This document shows positions 50,836-63,940 of a stretch of 64,000 nt of DNA, in pieces (within the stretch, counting starts at the first letter, position 1; every line of letters starts with the position of its first letter). The DNA comes from Chondrilla cf. caribensis. Taxonomy: Eukaryota; Porifera; Demospongiae; Chondrillida; Chondrillidae. The notes beneath the pieces are model-generated. The model was not told the DNA's origin and did not search any database. It saw only the letters and a list, made by a program, of their open reading frames with translations. The translations under genes and the position numbers were made by a program. The DNA is taken from contig OZ026556.1 in the NCBI GenBank assembly GCA_964020155.1, positions 4,012,501-4,076,500 on the forward strand, written 5' to 3'.

Positions 50836-53317
50836 CAGATACACCACACACACACACACACACACACTGTATACAGTGAAACCTCTCTATTAAGGACACT
50901 TTGGGACCTTATTACAGAGGTTTCCTCAATTCAGAGGTCATTTGATACACCACAGTACTACACCGGGAGACTGAATGGTGTCCTTATTATAGAGGTTTCC
51001 ACATTTCAGAGGTTTGCAATAGAGAGGTTCCAGTGTATATCTATAAATTACAAGTCCAATCCAGAATCTTCCAAAAGTGGAAGTGTATGTACTGAATATA
51101 TACCGACTATAGCTGTATACATAAATAGGCAAGGAGAGAATTGTTTGTTGTTTGGACACAGATTGTGTATACTTGACAAATAGTATACATTACTTTAGTG
51201 TAGGTTATCTAAAGTATGTGCACGTGTAAACATGTAAACACGTAAATGTGTATACACCTTTGGCTAAATTCAACCAGGTTCACTTGTCTAACGTGTATCT
51301 TGAAAGAACCAATCAGATTGAGACCTCAACCTCCATGGGTGGTATGATCATGATCATTGACAACACATATGGATATAAACCATGCTGATGACTCATGCAC
51401 GTATATATACAAGTACTGCCACACTGACAGTGTACGTATGGAAGTACCCATCTTTGCAGGCATGTGTTTCCATCTGTACATACTTACATCATTTTCAACT
51501 TTAGTCTGCTCCACTATGAACTGAAGCTTCAGCAATTTTTCCTCCAGACTGCTATTCTTCTCCAGTAACATTTTCCCCACAGTAGCAGCCAACTGTAGAT
51601 CTACATGCGCGAAGAAACAGCATACACATGTACATATTATGCAAGTGTACATTCAATCTGTTGTTGCTCGTTGCTGTGTATCGGTGGGTACATACGTATG
51701 TACATATGTGTGTAGATCGTACACTGTTGTGTATGTGTGTGGGTTATTCAATGTAAGGTGTACACAACATACAGGAAACTTCCCAAAATTCATTGCATGG
51801 CTGAATTTCCTTGAAATGTGGTCATGAAGTGAGACGTATGTAGATCCCCTATTTGAATAGGGCTTCTGTGATTTAAGTAACACTTCTCATGAATACATTG
51901 TCGGTAGGTAGGAAGGTGCAAAGACATTATACTGAATGAATCGTTCATTGTATTGCAGACCAGGCGGAGTCATGTGTAGGTAGTGAAGACATATACATAT
52001 AATATACACACAGTTCAGCAAAACATGTGAAACAGGGCATCACATCAACTTTCAACCAAACCATGCTGTATTACTACACACATTACACTATATATTACGG
52101 TGTGTGTATATACGTACTTATATTTTACCATAGTATGTATCTACTGAGGATCAGCAATATCAGAAGACAGTTTGGTCAACATTTCTGTAAGATGAGCCAT
52201 TTCTGTTTGATTCATAATGGAAGTGAGTTTACGCACTGATGAAATCAATATCCATGATGGTTGACATTTCTTGTTCTAATATTGTATGTGAACACATAAA
52301 GTCACATGCCATTGATTCCTTTAGAATGAGGTAGTAGGAACACTCCAATAGGACAAATCAATATAAAATTATGGCAATGATGTATACTAGGGTAATATAA
52401 GGAAACCTTTCGTTTTTGGGAGTGTTAATACAAGTAGTTTTCATATTTTTTTTCTCCTTCAGGATGTTTCCTCACTTGGGCCTTCTTCAACAAGTAAAAT
52501 TAATAATCCGGGAGAAATTAATGATAAGGTACTTTTATTATCGCTCCCAAGATCTGAAAGGGGTTCATCCAAATCAAAAGATAAGATCTACACAATTGGA
52601 AATCCTTGCTCAATTATGGGTAATTTGACATATACAGTGTTATCTACCAATTGATAAAATTAATATGAATCATGCTACAACAACCGCATTAGGACAAGAA
52701 ACCTAGAAACTACTATCACAGTGCGGATAGCCTGTCTGAAGAGAGCCAGAGAACGTAAAGGCTACTGAAGGGTTGTTACCGTGGTCAAAGTGGTGGAGTG
52801 AGACATGGCCAGCGAACTAGAGGCTCCGTGATTATAGTGAAATACCAGACGAGACTGATTGAATACACTGTAGTAGGATCATCAACCTCACATACACATC
52901 ACCTTAATTTCACAGCTTATCATATAATAATATTATGTTCTCTTTATAGTATTTAATTATTTTGTGTACAGACAGAGTATATACGGCACTTTTCATGCAA
53001 CTGCAACACGCTCAACTCAAAATATTTATCATCTGTGAGTCTATAACTGGTGGCAACTGGTTGTATTGACTATTAACATTTATTTTACTGTAAATACATC
53101 TATCGTAGGGACTGTATAATATCATGGTCTTGTACGCTGATGGCTGTGGTAGGTAGGAAGGTGCCGTACGTATCTATCACTATAGGACATAGCGAAGTCC
53201 ATGATCAACGACTTAGTTCACATATACTACGTACGTACCTTGTCCATCGCCGTCACTAACGCTGTACTCTCCTCTCTCGAAAATCTTTTCCGCTATGAGA
53301 GTGTATTCCAGATCCAT
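49649..53317 (-). CDS. CDR2: CDR2-like coiled-coil protein
   Basis: Three minus-strand exons (53239-53317, 51488-51600, 49649-50632) join in phase to 391 residues. Exon 1 reads MDLEYTLIAEKIFERGEYS. Exon 2 starts DLQLAATVGKMLLEKNSSLE, very close to the CDR2/CDR2L signature. Exon 3 gives a coiled coil of about 180 residues (leucine heptads, many Glu/Lys), a Ser/Arg-rich linker (RRTRSMRYTTSYSSPHRPS), and the conserved C-terminus GISLWNELDTQCADLQERF and PFKEMFDELFASLRETAAV, which fits the end of CDR2. CDR2 is a cytoplasmic protein known as a paraneoplastic autoantigen and regulator of Myc in vertebrates. Introns hold a MITE and a CA tract. Confidence 0.87.
50778..50866. repeat. (CA)n microsatellite
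   Basis: CA tract with a CACACCAGATACACCAC interruption, in CDR2 intron 2, directly beside a MITE. Confidence 0.96.
50874..51035. mobile_element. Complete pogo-like MITE
   Basis: Left end CAGTGAAACCTCTCTATTAA and right end GCAATAGAGAGGTTCCAGTG are imperfect inverted repeats flanked by TA. 162 bp, non-coding, in CDR2 intron 2. It is the single-unit relative of the amplified element at 28351-28762. Confidence 0.82.
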
Positions 53318-53840
53318 CCCTAAACGAATACTGATCGATCGCGCTGTTCGCTTATAATTCTCCGGTGACAACACACGAACAAAGGTACGTATTCATACCT
53401 GACATTGCGGCGAAGCGCTGATAAGTAACGGAAACACGTAGCGACGCCACTTCCTGCCAGCTGGCTATAATAGCGGATTTCCGCGGACACAAACCTTTCA
53501 ATTTATTATTCAATCACACACGTGTCTAGTCTAGCTAGCTAGCTGGGCTAACACGAGTCAGAAAAGATAGGAAATCGCATATAAAAACGCATTATTTGTC
53601 CCTGGATCCCATGATCTTGAAGGAATACACACATACATGCATGCATGTATTACATGAACACTGCAGGCATATGATTATTATAATAATTGCCAGTGCAGCA
53701 TACACCCACACATCACATTGACTTGTGTTGTAACATGTTGCCTGTGTCCGAGATCACACACACATTTCATTTTGAAAGAACACCTTACTGTATTATTTGA
53801 AACTTTGTTGTAATACCAAAATATTATTAATAATGGCCTT
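53318..53840. other. CDR2 upstream region
   Basis: GC-richer sequence just upstream of the CDR2 start followed by AT-rich DNA; no gene seen. Confidence 0.6.
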
Positions 53841-53849
53841 CCTCCCTAC

Positions 53850-55720
53850 ATATTTTTGTATGTACATTCCAATATAAGTGTAATACGCCTTGTGGTGATA
53901 ACTCAGGTGATTTGATATCACGTTGGTGGTCACCAAGGGCTGTTCAGTGTCCGTGCCAAACTCACCAACACAATTTCGGATGCATACACACCATCCTGGG
54001 TGTGCTATGGGCCTTGTGGTGACAAGCAAAAATATGTCAATTTTTTCCTTGTCATCACGGCCACTCCTGTATAAATGTGATGCATCATAGCACAAATACA
54101 GATGCACAGACAAACTTCTGAAACCAGTACAGTCCTTCTAATATCGAAAATGATACATTTTGTTGAAGATTGAACATTCTTCCCTGTGTCTATATACATG
54201 GCACATATAATATTGCGGAAACTTTTGTATGTACATTCCAATGTCAGTGTAATATGCCTTGTGGTGATCACTCAGGTAATTTCACACTCTGTTGCTGGTC
54301 ACCAAGAGCTGCCCAGTGTCCATTTCAAACTCACCAACACAAATTGGGATGCATACACACCATCCTGTGTGCTATAGGCCTCGTGGTGACTAGCAAAAAT
54401 GTCAAATTTTCCTCCTCCTTCCTTTCCACTGCGGCCTCTCCTGAGTGTACGTGATGCATCATAGCACAAATACAGATGCACAGACACACTCCTGGAACCA
54501 GCACACCCTTCTGATATCAATAATAATACGTTTTGTCGCCCATCAAAAATTCTCCCCGGTGTCCATCTGGCACATATACGTAATATTGCATATACTTTTG
54601 TATTTACATTCCAATATAAGCTTAATACACCTTGTGGTGATCACTCAGGTAATTTTACTATCCATTACTTGTCACCAGGGGCTGCCCAGTGTCCATTTCA
54701 AATTCACCAACACAATTTGGGATGCATACACACTGTCCTGTCTGTGTTATAGACCTCTTGGTGACAAGCCAAAAATGTCAAATCTTTCCTTGTCACCAGG
54801 GCCTCTCCTGTGTGCACTTTCTCACTCTCCTTTTTGCATAGCTCATGGGGGAGGGGCGTGTCAGCTTGATAATCCAGACAAACTTAGCTCAGCTAATGTC
54901 TGAAGTAACTTCTGAAGCAATTCCCATCTCTGTAGCTAACCCGTAGCCCCAGCTACATTTGGAGGTGCTCAACATTTTTTCAATGCACGTATAATAATGC
55001 AAATACTTTTGTATGTACATTCAAATATAAGCGTAATACGCCTTGTGGCGATCCCTCAGGTAATTTCACATTCCATTGCTGGTCACCAAGGGCTGAGCAG
55101 TGTCCATACCAAACTCATCAATGCAATTTTGAATCTATACACACCATCCTTAGTGCGATAAAGGCCTCGCAGTGACAAGCAAAAATGTCTAATTTTATTA
55201 CTTGTCATTGTGGCCTCTCCTGTGTGCACGTGATGCATCATAGCTCAAATACAAATGCACGGACACACTCCTGAAACTAGTACGGTCCTTTTGATAAGAA
55301 AAAAGATGCGTTTTGTCCTTGAATAAAATTTCTCCCCAGTGCCCATATGCCACATAATAATAATGAGTATACCTTTGTATGTACATTCAAAATTAAACGT
55401 ATTATTCCTCGTGGTGATCACTCGAGCGATTTCACATTCCTTTGCTGGTCACCAGGGGCTGCCCAGTGTCCATGCTAAACTCACCAACACAATTTCGGAT
55501 GCATACAGACTGTCCTGAGTGCACTATAGGCCTCGCGGTGATGAGCAAAAAAATGTCAAATTTTATGGCTTGTCACTGTGGCCTCTCCTGTGTGCACGTG
55601 ATGTATCATAGCTCAAAAATGAATGCAGGGACACATTTCTGGAACTAGTATGGTCCTTCTGATAACAAAAAAATATGTGTTTGTCGTTGAACAAAAATTC
55701 TCCCCAGTACCCATATGTTG
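53850..55720 (-). repeat. Satellite family A, inverted copies
   Basis: Five diverged copies of a roughly 370-bp unit, marked by CCTTGTGGTGATCACTCAGG (at 53887, 54258, 54629, 55039, 55408) and CTCACCAACACAATTT. They are the reverse complement of the units on the right side of the array. One family B copy interrupts near 54830-54980. Confidence 0.85.
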
Positions 55721-55729
55721 CATACGAGT

Positions 55730-56650
55730 AGGAGAAAAAAAATGATGGAGGGGGCCTGTCAGCTTGATATTTTAGACAGACTTAGTTGGGGATGTCAACT
55801 AACTTCTGAAGCAATTCCCATCTCCGTAGCTATCCCATAACCCTAGCCACATTCGAAGGTGCTTAAAATTTTTTCAATGTACATATGGGAGAGTATAGGA
55901 GAGAAAACGCTAAGCACCTTTTGCATAGCTCATGAGGGAGGAGATGTGTCAGCTTGATATTTTAGACAGATCTAGTCGGGGACGTGAACTAACTTCTGAA
56001 ACAATTCCTATCTCAATAGGTGGCCTGTATCCCCGGCTACATTCAGAGGTGCTTAATATTTTTTTTCAATGTACTGTATAGGAGAGTATAGGACAAAAAT
56101 GCTGAGCACCTTTTAGCATAGCTCATGGGGGCAGGGGTGTATCAGCTTGATGTTTTAGACAGACCTAGCTGGGGACATGTATTAACGTTTACAGCAATTC
56201 CCATCTCCATAGCTAACCCGTAGCCCCAGCTACATTCGAAGGTGCTTAATATATTTTCAAGGAATGGGAGAGTATAGGAGAGAAAACACTAAGCATCTTT
56301 TTGCATACCACATGGGGGAGGGGGTGTGTCAACTTGATATAATAGACAGATCTAGCTGGGGATGTTAACTAACTTCTGAAACAATTCCCATCTAAATAGG
56401 TGGCCCGTAACCCCAGCTATAATGGAAGGTGTTTAATATATTTTCAATGTATGGGAAAGTATAGGAGAGAAAAAGCTAAGCACCTTTTTGCATACCACAT
56501 GGGGAGTGGGTGTGTCAACTTGATATAATAGACAGATCTAGCTGGGGATGTGAACTAACTTCTGAAACAATTTCCATCTCAATAGGTGGCCTGTAACCCA
56601 GGTTAAAGGTGCTTAATAAATTATCAATGCATGGGAGAGTATATGCATTA
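55730..56650 (+). repeat. Satellite family B, diverged copies
   Basis: About five copies of a roughly 190-bp unit marked by CTCATGGGGG (or a variant), TCAGCTTGATAT, CAATTCCCATCTC and GGGAGAGTATAGGAGA. Confidence 0.85.
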
Positions 56651-56654
56651 CACA

Positions 56655-57782
56655 TGTATTGAAATGTAGCAATGGGATGTGGGTGATCACCACAAAGCAT
56701 ATTACACTTATATTGAAATGTACATACAAATGTATAATGCTATGTGCCATATGGACACCTGAGAGAATATTTGATCTGCAACAAAATCTATCATTTTTGC
56801 TATCAAAAGGACCGTATTAGTTCCAGGACTGTGTCTGTGCATTGGTATAAGATTTATGATGCATTATGTGCACACAGGAGAGGCTGTAGTGACAAGCATA
56901 AAAATTGACATTTTTTGGCTTGTCACCACGAGGTCCATAGCACACTCAGGACGGTTTATATGCATCCCAAATTGTGTTGGTGAATTTGGCACGGACGCTG
57001 AGCAGCCCTTGGTGACTACCAACGGTATGTGAAATTACCTGAGTGATCTCCACAAGGCGTATTACACTTATATTAAAATGTACATACAAATGTATAATGC
57101 TATGTGCCATATGGACACCTGGCAGCATTTTCATCAGCAACAAAACCTATCATTTTGCTATCAAAAGGACCGTATTAGTTCTAGGAGTGTGTCCATGCAT
57201 TCGTATTAGATCTATGATGCATTATGTGCACACAGGAGAGGTCGTGGTGACAAGCATAAAAATTGACATTTTTTGGCTTGTCACCACGAGGCCCATAGCA
57301 CACCCAGGACGGTTTGCATGCATCCCAAATTGTGTTGGTGAGTTTGGGACAGGTACTGGGCAGCCCTTGGTGACCAGCAACGTGATGTCAAATCACCTGG
57401 GTTATCACCACAAGGCGTATTACACTCATATTGAAATGTAAATACAAATGTATAATGTTATGTGTCATATGGACACGTGAGAGAATTTTCATCAGCAACA
57501 AAACTTATCATTTTTGCTATCAAAAGAACCGTATTAGTTCCAGGAGTGTGTCCGTGCATTCGTAGCAGATCTATGATGCATTATGTGCACACAGGAGAGG
57601 TCGTGGTGACAAGCATAAAAATTGACATTTTTTGCCTTGTCACCACGAGGCCCATAGCACACTCAGGACGGTTTGCATGCATCCCAAATTGTGTTGGTGA
57701 GTTTGGGACAGGTACTGGGCAGCCCTTGGTGACCAGCAACATGATGTCAAATCACCTGAGTTATCACCACAAGGCGTATTAC
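56655..57782 (+). repeat. Satellite family A, three direct copies
   Basis: Units of about 358 bp marked by GACAAGCATAAAAATTGACA, CACGAGGCCCATAGCACAC and CCCAAATTGTGTTGGTGA. Confidence 0.9.
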
Positions 57783-57804
57783 GATTATTACAATAATAAT
57801 AATA

Positions 57805-60445
57805 ATAATACTTTTTCAATGTAAGGGAGAGTATAGGAGGCAACACGCTAAGCACCTTTTTTTCATAGCTCATGGGGGAGGGGCATGTCAACTTGATATT
57901 TTAGACAGACCTAGCTGTGGACGTGAACTAACCTGTGAATCAATTCCTATCTCAATAGATGGTCCGTAACTCAGCTACATTCAAAGGTGAAAAATATTTT
58001 TCAATGTATGTGAGAGTATAGAAGAGAAAACAATAAGCACCGTTTTGCATGGCTCATGGGGGAGGGGGCGTGTCAACGTGATATTTCAGACAGACTTAAC
58101 TGGAGATGTAAACTAATGTTTGAAACAATTCCCATCTCAATAGGTGGCTCGTAACTCCAGCTACATTGGAAAGTGCTTAGAATTTTTTCAATGTATTGGA
58201 GAGTATAGGAGAGAGAACGTTAAGCACCTTTCTGCATAGCTCATGGGGGAGGGGGCGTGTCAACTTGATATTTCAGGCAGACCTAGTTGGGGACGTGAAC
58301 TAACTTGTGAAACAATTCCCATCTCAATAGGTGGCTCGTAACTCCAGCTACATTGGAAGGGGCTTAATATTTTTTCAATGTATGGGAGAGTATATGTAGG
58401 AGAGAAAATGTTAAGCACCTTTTTGCATAGCTCATGGGGGAGGGGGCGTGTCAACGTGATATTTCAGGCAGACCTAGTTGGGGACGTGAACTAACTTGTG
58501 AAACAATTCCCATCTCGATAGGTGGCTCGTAACTCCAGCTACATTGGAAGGTGCTTAATATTTTCTCAATGTATGGGAGAGTATAGGAGAGAAAACGTTA
58601 AGCACCTTTTTGCATAGCTCATGGGGGAGGGGGCGTGTCAACTTGATATTTCAGGCAGACCTAGTTGGGGACGTGAACTAACTTGTGAAACAATTCCCAT
58701 CTCGATAGGTGGCTCGTAACTCCAGCTACATTGGAAGGTGCTTAATATTTTTTCAATGTATGGGAGAGTATAGGAGAGAAAACGTTAAGCACCTTTCTGC
58801 ATAGCTCATGGGGGAGGGGGCGTGTCAACTTGATATTTCAGGCAGACCTAGTTGGGGACGTGAACTAACTTGTGAAACAATTCCCATCTCGATAGGTGGC
58901 TCGTAACTCCAGCTACATTGGAAGGTGCTTAATATTTTTTCAATGTATGGGAGAGTATAGGAGAGAAAACGTTAAGCACCTTCTTACACTGCTCATGGGG
59001 GAGGGGGCGTGTCAACTTGATATTTCAGGCAGACCTAGTTGGGAACGTGAACTAACTTGTGAAACAATTCCCATCTCAATAGGTGGCTCGTAACTCCAGC
59101 TACATTGGAAAGTGCTTAGAATTTTTTCAATGTATGGGAGAGTATAGGAGAGAAAACGTTAAGCACCTTTCTGCATAGCTCATGGGGGAGGGGGCGTGTC
59201 AACTTGATATTTCAGGCAGACCTAGTTGGGGACGTGAACTAACTTGTGAAACAATTCCCATCTCAATAGGTGGCTCGTAACTCCAGCTACATTGGAAGGG
59301 GCTTAATATTTTTTCAATGTATGGGAGAGTATATGTAGGAGAGAAAACGTTAAGCACCTTTTTGCATAGCTCATGGGGGAGGGGGCGTGTCAACTTGATA
59401 TTTCAGGCAGACCTAGTTGGGGACGTGAACTAACTTGTGAAACAATTCTCATCTCGATAGGTGGCTCGTAACTCCAGCTACATTGGAAGGTGCTTAATAT
59501 TTTCTCAATGTATGGGAGAGTATAGGAGAGAAAACGTTAAGCACCTTTTTGCATAGCTCATGGGGGAGGGGGCGTGTCAACTTGATATTTCAGGCAGACC
59601 TAGTTGGGGACGTGAACTAACTTGTGAAACAATTCCCATCTCGATAGGTGGCTCGTAACTCCAGCTACATTGGAAGGTGCTTAATATTTTTTCAATGTAT
59701 GGGAGAGTATATGTAGGAGAGAAAACGTTAAGCACCTTTTTGCATAGCTCATGGGGGAGGGGGCGTGTCAACGTGATATTTCAGGCAGACCTAGTTGGGG
59801 ACGTGAACTAACTTGTGAAACAATTCCCATCTCGATAGGTGGCTCGTAACTCCAGCTACATTGGAAGGTGCTTAATATTTTTTCAATGTATGGGAGAGTA
59901 TAGGAGAGAAAACGTTAAGCACCTTTCTGCATAGCTCATGGGGGAGGGGGCGTGTCAACTTGATATTTCAGGCAGACCTAGTTGGGGACGTGAACTAACT
60001 TCTGTAACAATTCCCATCTCAATAGGTGGCTCGTAACTCCAGCTACATTGGAAGGTGCTTAACATTTTTTCAATGTATGGGAGAGTATAGGAGAGAGAAC
60101 GTTAAGCACCTTTTTGCATAGCTCATGGGGGAGGGGGCGTGTCAACTTGATATTTTAGGCAGACCTAGTTGGGGACGTGAACTAACTTGTGAAACAATTC
60201 CCATCTCAATAGGTGGCTCGTAACTCCAGCTACATTGGAAGGTGCTTAACATTTTTCAATGTATGGGAGAGTATAGGAGAGAAAACGTTAAGCACCTTTT
60301 TTCATAGCTCATGGGGGAGGGAGCGTGTCAACTTGATATTCTAGGCAGACCTAGTTGGGGCCATGAACTTACTTATGAAATAATTCCCATCTCAATAGAT
60401 GGCTAGTAATCGCTGCTACATTCGAAGGTGCTTAGTGTACTTTCA
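57805..60445 (+). repeat. Satellite family B, 14 homogeneous copies
   Basis: Tandem units of about 188 bp (a few are 192 because of an extra TGTA), each with GCTCATGGGGGAGGGGGCGT, CAGACCTAGTTGGGGACGTG, GGTGGCTCGTAACTCCAGCT and GGGAGAGTATAGGAGAGAAA. Copies are very alike, which implies recent amplification or gene conversion. Confidence 0.95.
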
Positions 60446-60459
60446 AAGCATGGGAGAGT

Positions 60460-62180
60460 ATACTTATTGAAACATACATACAAATGGTTAAATGCTAAGT
60501 GCCACATGGACATCTGGGAGAAATTTAGATTGACAACAAAATCTATCATTTTTGTTATCAAAAGGACCATATTAGTTCCAGGAGTGTGTCCGTGCATTCG
60601 TATTAGATCTATGATGCATTATGTGCACACAGGAGAGGTCGTGGTGACAAGCATAAAAATTGACATTTTTTGGCTTGTCACCACGAGGCCCATAGCACAC
60701 CCAGGACGGTTTGCATGCATCCCAAATTGTGTTGGTGAGTTTGGCACGGACACTGGGCAGCCCTTGGTGACCAGCAACTTGATGTTAAATCACCTGAGTT
60801 ATCACTACAAGGCGTATTACACTCATATTGAAATGTACATACAATGTATAGTGCTATGTACCATATGGACAGCTGAGAGAATTTTCATCAGCAACAAAAC
60901 CTATCATTTTTGCTATCAAAAGGACTGTATTGGTTCCAGGAGTGTGTCCATGCATTCGTATTAGATCTATGATGCATTATGTGCACACAGGAGAGGTCGT
61001 GGTGACAAGCATAAAAATTGACATTTTTTGGCTTGTCACCACGAGGCCCATAGCACACCCAGGACGGTTTGCATGCATCCCAAATTGTGTTGGTGAGTTT
61101 GGCACGGACACTGGGCAGCCCTTGGTGACCAGCAACTTGATGTCAAATCACCTGAGTTATCACTACAAGGCGTATACACTTATATTGAAATGTACATACA
61201 AATGTATAATGTTATGTGCCATATGGGCACCTGAGGGAATTCTTGATCAGCGACAAAACCTATCATTTTTGCTATCTAAAGGACCGTATTGGTTCCAGGA
61301 GTGTGTCCGTGCATTCGTATTAGATCTATAATGCATTATGTGCACACAGGAGAGGTCGTGGTGACAAGCATAAAAATTGACATTTTTTGGCTTGTCACCA
61401 CGAGGCCCATAGTACACCCAAGACGGTTTGCATGCATCCCAAATTGTGTTGGTGAGTTTGGCACGGACACTGGGCAGCCCTTGGTGACCAGCAACTTGAT
61501 GTCAAATCACCTGAGTTATCACCACAAGGCGTATTACACTCATATTGAAATGTACATACAATGTATAGTGCTATGTACCATATGGACACCTGAGAGAATT
61601 TTTATCAGCAATAAAACCTATCATTTTTGCTATCAAAAGGACCGTATTGGTTCCAGGAGTGTGTCCGTGCATTCGTATTAGATCTATGATGCATTATGTG
61701 CACACAGGAGAGGTCGTGGTGACAAGCATAAAAATTGACATTTTTTGGCTTGTCACCACGAGGTCCATAGCACACCCAGGACGGTTTGCATGCATCCCAA
61801 ATTGTGTTGGTGAGTTTGGCACGGACACTGGGCAGCCCTTGGTGACCAGCAACTTGATGTCAAATCACCTGAGTTATCACCACAAGGCGTATTACACTCA
61901 TATTGAAATGTACATACAATGTATAGTGCTATGTACCATATGGACAGCTGAGAGAATTTTCATCAGCAACAAAACCTATCATTTTTGCTATCTAAAGGAC
62001 CGTATTGGTTCCAGGAGTGTGTCCGTGTATTCGTATTAGATCTATGATGCATTATGTGCACACAGGAGAGGTCGTGGTGACAAGCATAAAAATTGACATT
62101 TTTTGGCTTGTCACCACGAGGCCCATAGCACACCCAGGACGGTTTGCATGCATCCCAAATTGTGTTGGTGAGTTTGTGCT
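60460..62180 (+). repeat. Satellite family A, five direct copies
   Basis: Units repeat every 358-359 bp (AGGAGAGGTC at 60631, 60989, 61348, 61706, 62064), nearly identical. Each has the inverted repeat CGTGGTGACAAGC ... GCTTGTCACCACG. Confidence 0.95.
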
Positions 62181-62480
62181 TAGGATTTCCTCTCCTATAC
62201 TCTCCCATTCATTGAAAGAACATTAAAACCTCCAAATGTAGCTGGGGTTATCAGTTAGCTACGGAGATGGGAATTGTTTCATAAGTTAGTTTATATCTTC
62301 AACTAGGTCTGGTGAAAATATCAGGTTGATACGCCAACTTTCCCATCAGCTATTGAAGTATGTGCTAAGTGTTTTCTCTCCTATACTATCCAATACATCG
62401 AAAAATATTAAGCACCTCCGAATGTAGCTGGGGTTATGAGTTAGCTACGGAGATGAGAATAGTTTCAAATAGTTCAAATA
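62176..62480 (-). repeat. Satellite family B, two inverted copies
   Basis: CTCCTATACTCTCCCATTCA, GTAGCTGGGGTTAT and AGCTACGGAGATGGGAATTG are the reverse complement of family B and close the array on the right. Confidence 0.85.
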
Positions 62481-63111
62481 GTTGACGTCTCCACAATCCC
62501 AGAGGTGCTCCAGACCTGGTGACCAACAAGATACGTACCTTTTGTCACAGGTCAGAAACACTCATATGATACATATAATTATTATACGTTTGTATGTACA
62601 TTCATATAATATAGGTGTACCATGTATCATGTATCGGTGTATAGGGTTCATATATAGGTGTACCATGTATCATGTATCAGTGTATAGGGTTCATATATAG
62701 GTGACCATGTATCATGTATAGGTGTATAGGGTTCATATATAGGTGTACCATGTATCATGTATCGGTGTATAGGGTTCATATATAGGTGACCATGTATCAT
62801 GTATAGGTGTATAGGGTTCATATATAGGTGACCAGGTCATATCGTACATATACCATCATAATATATGATGTATTATAAACAAATGTTACTGTATACGGCT
62901 GTACAACGTCATATTTATACACATTTGCATAAGAGATAAGCTGCTATAAAGTGACTATCTTCATATAGCTGCTGTGATATAGTTGTCCAAATGGACTGAA
63001 AAGAGTGAGGTATTCTTCTATTCAAGCAAACAATAATTACAATGTCATGTGTACGTACATATCACAAAAATATATGTGCATTAATAATAATTTATAACTC
63101 CCGAATGTGCT
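62481..63111. other. Spacer between satellite and CLCN7-like gene
   Basis: Holds the 62609-62832 minisatellite and AT-rich DNA; no gene seen. Confidence 0.7.
62609..62832. repeat. Minisatellite, about 5 copies of a 42-46-bp unit
   Basis: GTGTATAGGGTTCATATATA and CCATGTATCATGTAT alternate; units differ by the presence of GTA before CCATG. Confidence 0.92.
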
Positions 63112-63381
63112 TCAATCGCAGACAAAGTCAAGCTCGATAATTTCAGACTTTCCACAGGATCCGTGCAGTCTGTACCGAGCTAGGTCTTTCCGAGTGATGA
63201 TCCCAATCACCTAACACAGTACACAAACCAAGTAGCAGCACTGCACTTGCAAAGATGGGACACGCACAGACAGTGTCCATGGGTGACGCTTCGTACATAC
63301 CTTGTTATTTCTGTCCACAATGACCAGATGTCTCAGCCCAACATATCGAAACTGGTTAAATAATCTCTTGTAACGGAAATC
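63112..63381 (-). CDS. CLCN7: CLC-type chloride channel/exchanger, last two exons (gene cut by right edge)
   Basis: Minus-strand exons 63301-63381 and 63112-63210 join in phase and end in TGA. They encode RLFNQFRYVGLRHLVIVDRN, then KVIGIITRKDLARYR and a short tail. This is the second CBS domain at the cytoplasmic end of CLC proteins. The GLRHL and RKDLARYR wording fits CLCN7 (lysosomal 2Cl-/H+ exchanger) better than CLCN6. All membrane helices and the gating glutamate lie outside the window, so the paralogue call is provisional. Confidence 0.75.
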
Positions 63382-63471
63382 CTAATGACAAGTAGAGAAT
63401 GCACTCAAACACACACTGTCATCAATAGTTATGAGTATGATTGTTGGTTCTGACACTGTTGTATGGCATTA

Positions 63472-63940
63472 CAGTCCAACTTGGTTAGTCCACTGAGAGG
63501 TACATGAGATTTGTGTACCTAATCAGAAGTACTTGCTGTCAGTACTAGTTGACACAGTGTACCAAGGCTATAGTGAAGTAACCAGGAGTGTGTACTATCT
63601 AGAATTGTGTACTAACTATAGGAGTGTGTGCTAACCAGGGATGTGTACTAACCAGGAGCGTGTACTAACCAGGAGCATGTACTAACCAGGAGTGTGTACT
63701 AACCAGGAGTATGTAATAACCAAGAGCATGTACTAACCAGGAGTGTGTACTAACCAGGAGTATGTAATAACCAAGAGTGTGTACTAACCAGGAGTGTGTA
63801 CTAACCAGGAGTATGTACTAACCAGGAGTGTGTACTAACCAGGAGTGTGTACTAACCAGGAGTGTGTACTAACCAGGAGCATTTGCTAATTGGGAGTGTG
63901 TACGCTAACCAGAAACATGTATTAACCAGGAACATGTCCA
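63472..63940. mobile_element. MITE of the CAGTCCAACTTGC family with amplified interior
   Basis: It starts TA CAGTCCAACTTGGTTAGT and carries the family's AGTACTTGCTGTCAGTACT and TTGACACAGTGTACC. From about 63590 its motif ACTAACCAGGAGTGTGT repeats about 18 times with a period of about 18 bp up to 63900, and no right terminal repeat is found. Confidence 0.8.

Noticed and set aside
60428..62226. Repeated open frames of about 130 residues in family A satellite
   Set aside because: They recur with each 358-bp unit, overlap each other and change frame where the unit length shifts by one base; the protein has no domain features and similar frames exist on the other strand.
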